Position numbers and translations under genes: made by a program
Assembly (NCBI GenBank): GCA_933228675.1
Contig: OW121741.1
Location: 74,706,629 to 74,770,628, forward strand
Source of the DNA: Stomorhina lunata
Lineage: Eukaryota; Arthropoda; Insecta; Diptera; Rhiniidae
DNA: 64,000 bases
Reading direction: 5' to 3'
Part shown: positions 24,017-35,416 of the stretch, one piece after another
Numbering within the stretch: position 1 is the stretch's first letter
Layout of the letters: every line of letters starts with the position of its first letter
The notes under the pieces: model-generated
Told to the model about the DNA's origin: nothing
Seen by the model: the letters and a program-made list of their open reading frames with translations, nothing else
The model's database searches: none

Positions 24017-24111
24017 TTATTGTAATAAATAGTTTTTTTGATAGAACCAAAAAATGTTGGTTCCCCACCAAAATTTTTTGGTTTTATCAAAAAAACTATT
24101 TATTACAATAA
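24017..24111. repeat. Near-perfect hairpin, 39-bp arms
   Basis: Arms 24017-24055 and 24073-24111 are inverted copies with one mismatch, flanking a 17-base loop. The arms read TTATTGTAATAAATAG and onwards. It may be a tiny foldback MITE or a hairpin-forming insertion. Confidence 0.85.
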
Positions 24112-24246
24112 TAAGTAATTGTAATGAATTGGTATCTTAGTGCAATACACTACAGTAAAACTTTGTAATAAAATTTTCAATTGGAATATCCTTTAACTTA
24201 AAAATTTTCTCCCTGTTAGTTTATAATGGGGGAATTAATTTATCGT

Positions 24247-24853
24247 AAAAACAAGTAAGAAAGTGCTAAAGTCGGTCAAGCCCGACCATACGATACCCTT
24301 TACTACTAAAGTCAAAGATGCTCTTTTTCTGTATAAAGACAAATATTTGCTAAATTTTACCTTCATACAAACATTTTCAAAAAACTTATATATTTAAGCT
24401 ATTTCCGTCATTTGTACTTATATGAGACCTAGGGTCAAATGTGGACCTATTATCTCGAAATTCGCCAAATGTATTACAGTTGTGAACTCACCGGAAATAT
24501 TTGTAACTGGGACTGATTTTTCCATATTTTACCTGATTAGCGGACGAAATTCCAAGGTAGAGATGCCGAATGGATTGGGCGATGATTTAGTGATTAGTCA
24601 GTCAGTTATTAATGTTAGAGTTTTAGATACAAAACCCCCTAATTCATAAACGAATTATTAAATAATTAAAGGCTTATTGTAGGGATTTTGTATGAAAAAT
24701 TTGAATTTTAAGCTTGTCATAATAGTTATATTTTTTGATTATGAATTGGGGGATGGTATATAAAAAAATAAGTTATAATTTCTAGACTTTAGTTGTAGAG
24801 CGAGTATAAATAAGTCGGTCTTGACCAACTATAGCATTTTCTTATTTATTTTA
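24247..24853. mobile_element. Short inverted-repeat element, about 600 bp
   Basis: The two ends are inverted relatives: left AACAAGTAAGAAAGTGCTAA followed by GTCGGTCAAGCCCGAC, right GTCGGTCTTGACCAAC followed by TATAGCATTTTCTTATT. The left 200 bases are the reverse complement of the right end of the repeat at 38585-39371. Bases 24547-24640 resemble the 5' end of the Helitron-like element (GTCAGTCAGT, then GTTAGAGTTTTA). It has no coding capacity. The family name is not known to me. Confidence 0.65.
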
Positions 24854-25388
24854 TATATCATGTCGTTTAGCTTTTAACCAATCATTTTCCATCCACCAAA
24901 AAAAAGCAGCCAAACTTTCGCAGTATTTCGGGAACACATCAATTTTTGAGGTTTTCATTTCGCATTTATGTCATAGAAATAAATTCCATTGAAATATAAG
25001 TTTAAAAACATTAGTTATAATATTAGAAACCAAAATAAAAGCAAAAACAATAATACAAGCCCTAGTTAAATAATCAGTGCATTAGATGACTGCGATGCAT
25101 GTTCATGCATGCAAATTACGCATTTATGTAGCATTTGGGAAAAATTGGTCTTTGCATATCAAAATTCTAACATCCTTCCATCATAACTTTCGCTTTTTTT
25201 TTTTTTGCAAATTGTGGGTGTCGGATGGATGCAAACTTGTAAAAGCACAAACAAACACATTAAAAAAAAAGTAACGAAAAATTCGTATTAAAATAGTGAT
25301 TTTGATTTTAATTTTTTTGTATTTCTAACAATGAATATGATTTTAAAATTCATAAAATGTTCACAAATAGAAAAAACTATATATGAGA
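24854..25388. other. No gene seen
   Basis: AT-rich DNA. One open frame near 25086-25274 has no coding character. Confidence 0.45.
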
Positions 25389-27639
25389 CTAGCTTTATAA
25401 CCCGCTACTTCGTTAGCGGCACCATTTGAATTGACAAAGTTACAAAATTTACCAAAATAACTTTTTCACTTATTTATCAATTCCGATATAAATTAAATTA
25501 AATACTTATTGGTTCTTAAGATACATATAGGACAAAATAAGTACCTACCCTCTACATTTTCAAAAAAGTACTACACACGGCTCCCTTATTTTTGTAGCTG
25601 ACCCAATTTTTATTGCTAACCCAATTTAAATCTTGTTCTTGTCGCTTTTGATTTTGAATATTTTACAAAAGTTTCCTTTTTTTTACCCGTTGTTTACCCC
25701 TGATCAGCCAAATTAAAAAAAAATCCGGATACATGTCCTAATATTTTTATTGCTGATCTTAACTGCATTTTTGTTAATTGAAAAAAATACCAAACACCTG
25801 TCACATATTTCTTCAATGTCAATAGAACAGTCCATAAATCATTGATTTATTTATTATTTTATTGATTTAAACAACATGCACAGTTTAAAAGGAAAAAACC
25901 TATCTTTAAATTTTTGACCCGTTTTTGTTATTTTCGATTGCGATATAAATTTTGTTTCTATAATAATTGATTCAAAAATTATATATGGGTCAAAAAAGTA
26001 CCAAAATTTAGTTTTTATCCTTTTTATTCCCTATTTTTAGCTCATTTACGAAAAGTACCTACTAAAAACATGACTTTTTATTTTTCTATTCGATCTAAAT
26101 CCAATTTAAATTTTTTTTCTGTCGATATTAGTATCAGAGATATAACTTTACTAATGTTTTTATTTTCTACCCTATTTTAACCCCAAAACTGTTTAATTTG
26201 CAAAAAGTACTGAAAAGTCCCTTAATTTTTAGGGCTGATCTTAGACCATTTTAGTGTTTGTTTCCATCCATTAGGTTAAGAAGATATAATGTCATCGATT
26301 TTTCCCTTTTTTACCTTTGATTGACACATCTCTAATTTATACTTCTGACTTCATTAGCTTAAATGAATATTTTCCCGTTTTCACATTTTGGAACCCCATT
26401 TATCGTAAAAGTACCAAGCACATGTTTAATATTTTGTTAATACTTATTGATTGTGGCATAAAGTGAGTCTTTATGTTTATAAGTTCAAAAGATACGCATG
26501 GATTAAAAAAAAGTACAAAAATATAGTTTTTACCCTTTTTGCCCTTGTTAGTGCCATTTTCAAAAAAAGTACAGAACACATGTCCCTTTCATTTTCTAGC
26601 CGATTATATGATTTATTCATTTTCTAGCCTGTTTTAACCATAAGCGGCCAAATTAAAAAAAAAAAATACCGAACCCGTGTCCTTTAATTTTTAATGCTGA
26701 TCATAGACCAATTTAATCTTTGTTTCTATCACTTTTGATTTAGAAGATATTACGTTACCAATTTTTCCCCCTTTTTACTCCAAAAATTAAAAAAAGGAAT
26801 CAATCGCGTGCCTTATACTTCTGCAATGTGAATAGATCTGTCTGTAAATTATACTTCTGGCTTTATTTGTTTAAATGATATTCATAGTTTTTACTCTTTT
26901 GTGCCTCATTTATCTTAAAAGCGCGAAGCACCTTCTTAATTTTTGTTAGTCCTTATCAATTGTGATGTAAATTGAGTATATATGTTTATTAGTTCAAGAG
27001 AAACTTATAGGGTTAATAAAGTACCAAAATATAGTTTTTTCCCTTTTTCTCCCTTATTAGTTCCATTTCCAAAAAAGTACCAAACTCGTGTCCCCTTTTT
27101 TTGCAAGATGATAAAATCCAATTTCAACTTTGTTTCTAACGATGTAAGTTTCGAAGATATGATGTTACTAATTTATCCATTTTCTGTTTCTGTTTAACCA
27201 CTAAACAGCACAAGTCTTATACTTTTTCAATATGAATCCACCCGTCTGTAAATGATAGTTCTGGCTTCATTAGTTAAAAACCTACCCTTGAATATTTCCC
27301 AGTTTTTATCTTTTTTACCTCAATTATCGTAAAAGTACCAAATACGTGTCTAATAATTCTTTGTTACTTATCAATTGTGACGATTACTGTTTCTCTATGT
27401 TTGTTATTTCAAAAGATAGGTATGGGTTCAAAAAAAGTACCAAAACATAGTTTTTGCCCTTTTTTACCCTTATTAGTACCATATTCAAAAAAGTACCAAA
27501 TACGTTTCTCGTTTTTTTTTCAGCCCATCCGAAGCAAATTTCAACTCTATTCCTATCGTTTTGAATTTCGGAGATATGACGTTACTAATATTTCCCATTT
27601 TTTCCCTGTTTTAACCCCAAAACGGCCGAATTAAAGAAA

Positions 27640-30440
27640 AAAAGTACCGAATACATGTCCCTTAATTAAAAGTGCCGATTTCAGACCGATTTAGTTTTTG
27701 TTTCTATCGCTTTTGGTTAAGAAGATATATTTTTACCGATTTTTACCCCCAAAATTAAAAAAGAAACAGACACTTATTTTACTTTTTTCAGTGTCAATTT
27801 ACCAGCCAATAAATTATGCTTCTGGCTTCATTAGCCGAAAAGATATTCTTAGCTTAAAAGCAAAAAACCTACTCTTGAATATTTTCCCTTTTTTTACCCT
27901 TTCGTAAAAAAAAAGTACCAAATACGTGTTTAATAGTTTTTTAATGCCTATCAGTTGCGATATAAATTATGTTTCTATGTTTATTAGTTCAAAAGATATA
28001 TATGGGTTAAAAAAGTACCAAAATATAGTTTTTACCCTTTTTATTCTTATTAGTACCATTTTTGAAATAGTACCAAATACGTGACCATTTATTTTTTTAT
28101 CCGATTCAAATGCAATTTAAACTTCGTTTGCATCGGTGTTAGTTTCGGAGATATGATGTTACTAATTTCTCCCTTTTCTACCCTGTTTTACCCTTTAAAA
28201 GGTCGAATTTCAAAAAAGTACCGACCACGTGTCCCTTAATTTTTAGTGCTGATCTCAGACTAATTTAGTTTTTGTTTCTATCACTTTTGATTTAGAAGAT
28301 ATATTTTTACCCCCAAAATTAAAAAAAAGTACCAAAAATGTATTTTATTTTTTCTTTGTCAATCGACCAGTCAATAAATTATTCTTCTGGCTTCATTAGC
28401 CTAAAAGATATCCATAGCTAAAAACAAAAAACCTACCCTTAAATATTTTCCCTTTTTTACCCTTTTGTACCCCATTAATCGCAAAAGTACCAAATACGTA
28501 TTTAATTGTTTTTTAAAATCTATCTGTTGCGATATAAATTATGTTTCTATGTTTATTAGTTCAGAAGATACATATTAGTTGAAAAAAGTACCAAAATATA
28601 GTTTTTACCCTTTTTTATCCTTATTAATGCCATTTCCAAAAAAGGACCAAGCACGTGTCTCCTTATTTTCCTAGCCGATTCAAATCCAATTTCAACTTTG
28701 TTTGCATCGATGTTGGTTTCGGAGATATGATGTTACTAATTTCTCCCTTTTTTACCCTGTTTTACCTTCTAAGAGGTTGAACTTCAAAAAAGTACCGAAC
28801 ACGTGTTCCTTAATTTTAAGTGCCAATCTCAGACCAATTTAGTTTTTGTTTCTATCACTTTTGGTTTAGAAGATATACTTTACCGATTTTTACCCCCAAA
28901 ATTAAAAAAAGTACCAAACACGTAGCTTATTTCTTTTCAATGTAAATCTACCAGTCAATAAATTATACTTCTAACTTCATTAGCCTAAAAGATATCCATG
29001 GTTAAAAAGCAAAAAACCTATCCTTGAATATATTCCCTTTTTTTACCCTTTTGTACCCCATTAAGCGCAAAAGTACCAAATACGTATTTAGTTCTTTTTT
29101 AATATCTGTCGGTTGCGATATAAAATATGTTTCTATGTTTATTAGTTCAAAAGATACATATGGGTTAAAAAAAGTACCAAAATATAGTTTTTACCCTTTT
29201 GTATCCTTATTGGTGCCATTTTCAAAAAAGTACTAAACACGTGTCCCCTTATTTTTCTAGCCGATTTAAATCCAATTTCAACTTTGTTTCTATCTGTATT
29301 GGTTTCGGAGATATGATGTTACTGATTTCTCCCTTTTCTACCCTGTTTTACCTTTTAGGAGGTTGAATTTCATAAAAGTACCGAACACGTGTCCCTTGGT
29401 TTTAAGTGCCGATCTCAGACCAATTTAGTTTTTGTTTCTATCAGTTTTGGTTTAGAAGATATACTTTACAGATTTTTACCCCCAAAATTAAAAAAAAGTA
29501 CCAAACTCGTAGTTTATTTTTTTCAATGTCCATCGACCAGTCAATAAATTATACTTCTGGCTTCATTAGCCTTAAAGATATCCATGGCTAAAAACCAAAA
29601 AACCTATCCTTGAATATTTTCCCTTTTTTTACCCTTTTGTACCCCATTAATCGTAAAAGTACCAAATACATATTTAGTTTTTTTTAATATCTATCGATTG
29701 CGATATAAAATGTGTTTCTATGTTTATTAGTTCAAAAGATACATATGGGTTAAAAAAAGTACCAAAATATAGTTTTTACCCTTTTTTATCCTTATTAGTG
29801 CCATTTTCAAAAAAGTACCAAACACGTGTCCCCTTATCTTTCTAGGCGATTCAAATCCAATTTCAACTTTGTTTCTGTCTATGTTGGTTTCGGAGATATG
29901 ATGTTACTAATTTCTTCCTTTTCTACCCTGTTTTGCCCGCTAGGCGGCCGATTTTCAAAAAAGTACCGAACACGTGTCCCTTAATTTTTAGTGCTAATCT
30001 CAAGCCAATTTAATTTTTGCTTCTATCGCTGTTGGTTAAGGAGATATAATGTTACCGATTTTTCCCTTTTTTACCCTTTTAATTGAAAAAAGTACCAAAC
30101 ACGTATTTAATATTTTGTACTGGGCAATCGACCTCCCTATAAACTTTATTGGTAGCTTTATTGGTTCAAGTCAAATACAAAGAAAAAAAAAATGGACCTA
30201 CCCTAAATTTTTTTCCCCGCTTTTCCCCCTTTTTGAACCCTGAATCAAGAAAGTACCAAACACGTGTCTAATATTTTTTTCTTGTTTACCGGCTCCGTTT
30301 TGAATTTTGTTACTCTGTTGATTGGTTCAAAAGATACACATGGGTTTAAAAAAGTACCAACATTTCATTTTTACCCTTTTTACCCCCTATTTGTCCCATC
30401 TGCTAAAAAGTACCAAACACGTGTCTACTTATTTTTGCAG
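27640..30440. repeat. 585-bp higher-order tandem repeat with E-boxes
   Basis: The best preserved part of the GTACC family. Corresponding points recur every 585-586 bp, for example 28652, 29238 and 29823, and 28800, 29386 and 29971. Each unit is a set of about four diverged monomers of 117-161 bp that begin with AAAAGTACC. Nine perfect CACGTG E-boxes occur, at 28226, 28652, 28800, 29238, 29386, 29823, 29971, 30261 and 30418; within a unit the pair is 148 bp apart. Confidence 0.85.
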
Positions 30441-30645
30441 CTGATCCCAACGCAATTTCAATTTCGGGCCTATGACGTTTACTTCCGGAGATACAGCATT
30501 ACTAATTTTTCCCTTTTTTACCCCTTTTTACCCCCTTAGAGGCCGAATTTCCAAAAATCCCGTCTTAGTGGATCTATACTTTGAAAAAGGTACCCGCTGT
30601 CAAAATTTCAGCTCTCTAGCTTTAGCCGTTTGGGCTGTGCGATGA

Positions 30646-30692
30646 TGAGTCAGTCAGTCAGTCAGTCAGTCAGTCAGTCAGTCAGTCAGTCA
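30646..30692. repeat. (GTCA)n microsatellite
   Basis: About eleven perfect copies of GTCA, close to the TC end of the Helitron-like element. Confidence 0.95.
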
Positions 30693-30715
30693 CGTTAGAG
30701 TTTTATATATATAGA

Positions 30716-31139
30716 TTACGAATCAACATTAGAATCTCTAACACATCGCATCGTATCGCATCACAGGCATTAGTTTTGAATATAAATGAGTGAGCGAGTT
30801 CAACAGGAACTGGTCAGCAAATGCAAAAATCCAATAAAAATCTCCATTTGGAAGAGGAAAATCTAAAATATTTACACTATTTTTATAGTATAAATATATT
30901 TATTTAACATTTTGGGGGGAAACCGGGCAACAGAGTTAAGTTTTCAAAAATTGAAATTAATAAAAACCTGACCGTTCTATCAAAATTAAAAAAAAAAAAA
31001 TCCATTTTTGTTATGAAATATAAATAATCACAGGATTTCGTTATTTTTGCTCTAGCTATCATAATTAACGAGAAAATAAAGTTTAAATTTTTTTATGAAA
31101 AAATTTCAAAAAAAAAATCAAAATTAACGAGAAAATCAA
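30716..31139. other. No gene seen
   Basis: AT-rich flank between the Helitron-like element and the second satellite. Confidence 0.5.
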
Positions 31140-34100
31140 GTTTAAAGTTTTTTATACAAAATTTTCAAAATTTCCTATTTTTATAGGAAATTTTTCAAAA
31201 TTTCCTATTTTTATAGGAAATTTTTCAAAATTTCCTATTATTATAGGAAATTTTTCAAAATTTCCTATTATTATAGGAAATTTTTCAAAATTTCCTATTA
31301 TAGGAAATTTTTCAAAAATTTACTATTTTTATATGAAATTTTTCAAAATTTACTATTTTTATAGGAAATTTTTCAAAAATTTCCTATTTTTATAGGAAAT
31401 TTTTCAAAATTTCCTATTTTTATAGGAAATTTTTCAAAATTTCCTCTTTTTATAGGAAATTTTTCAAAATTTCCTATTTTTATAGGAAATTTTTCAAAAA
31501 TTTACTATTTTTATAGGAAATTTTTCAAAATTTCCTAGTTTATAGGAAATTTTTCAAAATTTCCTATTTTTATAGGAAATTTTTCAAAATTTCCTATTTT
31601 TACAGGAAATTTTTCAAAATTTCCTATTTTTATAGGAAATTTTTCAAAATTTGCTATTTTTATAGGAAATTTTTCAAAAATTTACTATTTTTATAGGAAA
31701 TTTTTCAAAAATTTACTATTTTTCTAGGAAATTTTTCAAAAATTTACTATTTTTATAGGAAATTTTTCAAAAATTTACTATTTTTATAGGAAATTTTTCA
31801 AAAATTTACTATTTTTATAGGAAAATTTTCAAAAATTTACTATTTTTATAGGAAATTTTTCAAAAATTTACTATTTTTATAGGAAAATTTTTAAAAATTT
31901 ACTATTTTTATAGGAAAATTTTCAAAAATTTACTATTTTTATAGGAAATTTTTTTCAATTTCCTATTTTTATAGGAAATTTTTCAAAATTTCCTATTTTG
32001 ATAGGAAATTTTTAAAAATTTCCTATTTTTATCGGAAATTTTTCAAAATTTCCTATTTTTATAGGAAATTTTCTATTTTTAGAAAAAATAGAAAAAAAAT
32101 TTACTATTTTATAGGAAATTTTTCAAAAATTTACTATTTTTATAGGAAAATTTTTCAAAAATGTACTATTTTTATAGGAAATTTTTCAAAACTTTACTAT
32201 TTTTATAGGAAATTTTTCAAAAATTTACTATTTTTATAGGAAATTTTTCAAAAATGTACTATTTTTATAGGAAATTTTTCAAAACTTTACTATTTTTATA
32301 GGAAATTTTTCAAAAATTTCCTATTTTTATAGGAAATTTTTCAAAAATTTCCTATTTTTATAGGAAATTTTTCAAAAATTTCCTATTTTTATAGGAAATT
32401 TTTCAAAAATTTCCTATTTTTATAGGAAATTTTTCAAAAATTTCCTATTTTTATAGGAAATTTTTCAAAAATTTCCTATTTTTATAGGAAATTTTTCAAA
32501 AATTTCCTATTTTTATAGGAAATTTTTCAAAAATTTCCTATTTTTATAGGAAATTTTTCAAAAATTTACTATTTTTCTAGGAAATTTTTCAAAAATTTAC
32601 TAATTTTATAGGAAATTTTTCAAAAATTTCCTATTTTTATAGGAAATTTTTCAAAAATTTCCTATTTTTATAGGAAATTTTTCAAAAATTTCCTATTTTT
32701 ATAGGAAATTTCCTATTTTTATAGGAAATTTTTCAAAATTTCCTATTTTTATAGGAAATTTTTCAAAATTTCCTATTATTATAGGAAATTTTTCAAAATT
32801 TCCTATTATAGGAAATTTTTCAAAATTTCCTATTATAGGAAATTTTTCAAAAATTTACTATTTTTATATGAAATTTTTCAAAATTTACTATTTTTATAGG
32901 AAATTTTTCAAAAATTTCCTATTTTTATAGGAAATTTTTCAAAATTTCCTATTTTTATAGGAAATTTTTCAAAATTTCCTCTTTTTATAGGAAATTTTTC
33001 AAAATTTCCTATTTTTATAGGAAATTTTTCAAAAATTTACTATTTTTATAGGAAATTTTTCAAAATTTCCTAGTTTATAGGAAATTTTTCAAAATTTCCT
33101 ATTTTTATAGGAAATTTTTCAAAATTTCCTATTTTTACAGGAAATTTTTCAAAATTTCCTATTTTTATAGGAAATTTTTCAAAATTTGCTATTTTTATAG
33201 GAAATTTTTCAAAAATTTACTATTTTTATAGGAAATTTTTCAAAAATTTACTATTTTTCTAGGAAATTTTTCAAAAATTTACTATTTTTATAGGAAATTT
33301 TTCAAAAATTTACTATTTTTATAGGAAATTTTTCAAAAATTTACTATTTTTATAGGAAAATTTTCAAAAATTTACTATTTTTATAGGAAATTTTTCAAAA
33401 ATTTACTATTTTTATAGGAAAATTTTCAAAAATTTACTATTTTTATAGGAAAATTTTCAAAAATTTACTATTTTTATAGGAAATTTTTTTCAATTTCCTA
33501 TTTTTATAGGAAATTTTTCAAAATTTCCTATTTTGATAGGAAATTTTTAAAAATTTCCTATTTTTATCGGAAATTTTTCAAAATTTCCTATTTTTATAGG
33601 AAATTTTCTATTTTTAGAAAAAATAGAAAAAAAATTTACTATTTTTATAGGAAATTTTTCAAAAATTTACTATTTTTATAGGAAATTTTTCAAAAATGTA
33701 CTATTTTTATAGGAAATTTTTCAAAACTTTACTATTTTTATAGGAAATTTTTCAAAAATTTACTATTTTTATAGGAAATTTTTCAAAAATGTACTATTTT
33801 TATAGGAAATTTTTCAAAACTTTACTATTTTTATAGGAAATTTTTCAAAAATTTCCTATTTTTATAGGAAATTTTTCAAAAATTTCCTATTTTTATAGGA
33901 AATTTTTCAAAAATTTCCTATTTTTATAGGAAATTTTTCAAAAATTTCCTATTTTTATAGGAAATTTTTCAAAAATTTCCTATTTTTATAGGAAATTTTT
34001 CAAAAATTTCCTATTTTTATAGGAAATTTTTCAAAATTTTCCTATTTTTATAGGAAATTTTTCAAAAATTTCCTATTTTTATAGGAAATTTTTCAAAAAT

Positions 34101-34975
34101 TTACTATTTTTATAGGAAATTTTTCAAAAATTTACTATTTTTATAGGACATTTTTCAAAAATTTACTATTTTTATAGGAAATTTTTCAAAAATTTACTAT
34201 TTTTATAGGAAATTTTTCAAAAATTTACTATTTTTATAGGAAATTTTTCAAAAATTTACTATTTTTCTAGGAAATTTTTCAAAAATTTACTAATTTTATA
34301 GGAAATTTTTCAAAAATTTCCTATTTTTATAGGAAATTTTTCAAAAATTTCCTATTTTTATGGGAAATTTTTCAAAAATTTCCTATTTTTATAGGAAATT
34401 TTTCAAAATTTCCTATTTTTATAGGAAATTTTTCAAAAATTTCCTATTTTTATAGGAAATTTTTCAAAAATTTCCTATTTTTATAATAAATTTTTCAAAA
34501 ATTTCCTATTTTATAGGAAATTTTTCAAAAATTTCCTATTTTTATAGGAAATTTTTCAAAAATTTCCTATTTTTATAGGAAATTTTTCAAAAATTTCCTA
34601 TTTTTATAGGAAATTTTTTCAAAAATTTCCTATATTTATAGGAAATTTTTCAAAAATTACCTGTTTTTATAGGAAATTTTTCAAAAATTTCCTATTTTTA
34701 TAGGAAATTTTTCAAAAATTTCCTATTTTTATAGGAAATTTTTCAAAAATTTCCTATTTTTATAGGAAATTTTTCAAAAATTTCCTATTTTTATAGGAAA
34801 TTTTTCAAAAATTTCCTATTTTTATAGGAAATTTTTCAAAAATTTCCTATTTTTATAGGAAATTTTTCAAAAATTTCCTATTTTTATAGGAAATTTTTCA
34901 AAAATTTCCTATTTGTATAGGAAATTTTTCAAAAATTTCCTATTTTTATAGGAAAATTTTTCAAAAACCTACTAT
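31140..34975. repeat. 30-31-bp satellite of a second type
   Basis: About 125 units of 30 or 31 bp; the length depends on four or five A in CAAAATTT. Each unit has the inverted repeat TTTCCTATTTTTATAGGAAA. The main variant changes CCTA to ACTA, which breaks one arm. The first 1.5 kb is duplicated: landmarks such as ATATGAAATT (31331 and 32866), CCTAGTTTATAGG (31534 and 33069) and AGAAAAAATAG (32081 and 33616) are all 1535 bp apart. The duplication joint at about 32700-32715 lacks the usual spacer. Confidence 0.93.
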
Positions 34976-35416
34976 AATAATTAACGAAAAAAGTTAAAAA
35001 TAGGAGAAAAAATGATCCAGTTCCTTCGAATTAAAACCATTCCGTACTTAAAATCCAAACTTAATGGTTTTAGGTTCTTTAGATTCCGGACAATTTTTGA
35101 AATCAGTAACTCTATATATGTTTCAAAAATGTTTGGTCTTACTTTTTCTTTAGAAGCAAAATACGGAATTCATTCCACTTTTGAACGGAATTGATTTCTG
35201 TGACAAGGCTGATAAATTTCAAAAATTTGTGAATATACTTAATACTTCCTATTTAGTTCAAAAATTAATCGTTTCCTAACACTATTTGAAAGATTTATTT
35301 GACAATTAAAATATAATTAAAAAAGTTAAAAGCAAAAAAAAAAACAGATTTCAAAATATACAAAAATTTTTAGTAAAATTGTTATATTGGATAAACTTAA
35401 ATCCCACTCGGGAATT
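34976..35416. other. 5' flank of the 363-aa gene
   Basis: AT-rich. No TATA box in convincing position. A TTTTTAG string at 35365-35371 could be a splice acceptor if the gene has an upstream non-coding exon. Confidence 0.4.

Larger units (their letters stand above)
25389..30715 (-). mobile_element. Non-autonomous Helitron-like element with repeat interior
   Basis: Read on the minus strand, the element starts with TCTATATATATAAAA at 30715, next to a (TGAC)n run. It ends with a hairpin (CCGCTA, six-base loop, TAGCGG), nine spacer bases and CTAG at 25392-25389. The flanks are A on the 5' side and T on the 3' side. TC at one end, a hairpin then CTRR at the other, and insertion between A and T are the defining marks of Helitrons. 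No Rep/helicase gene is present. The interior is GTACC tandem repeat. The 5.3-kb size comes from repeat growth. Confidence 0.68.

Noticed and set aside
26982..30539. Series of 60-90-codon frames rich in Phe, Ser, Lys and Tyr
   Set aside because: All are frames created by the GTACC tandem repeats; they repeat with the 585-bp period and have no start or stop conservation.
35387..35416. Ten extra codons at the start of the 363-aa gene
   Set aside because: The open frame begins with TTG; the first ATG is at 35417 and is the more likely start in an animal.
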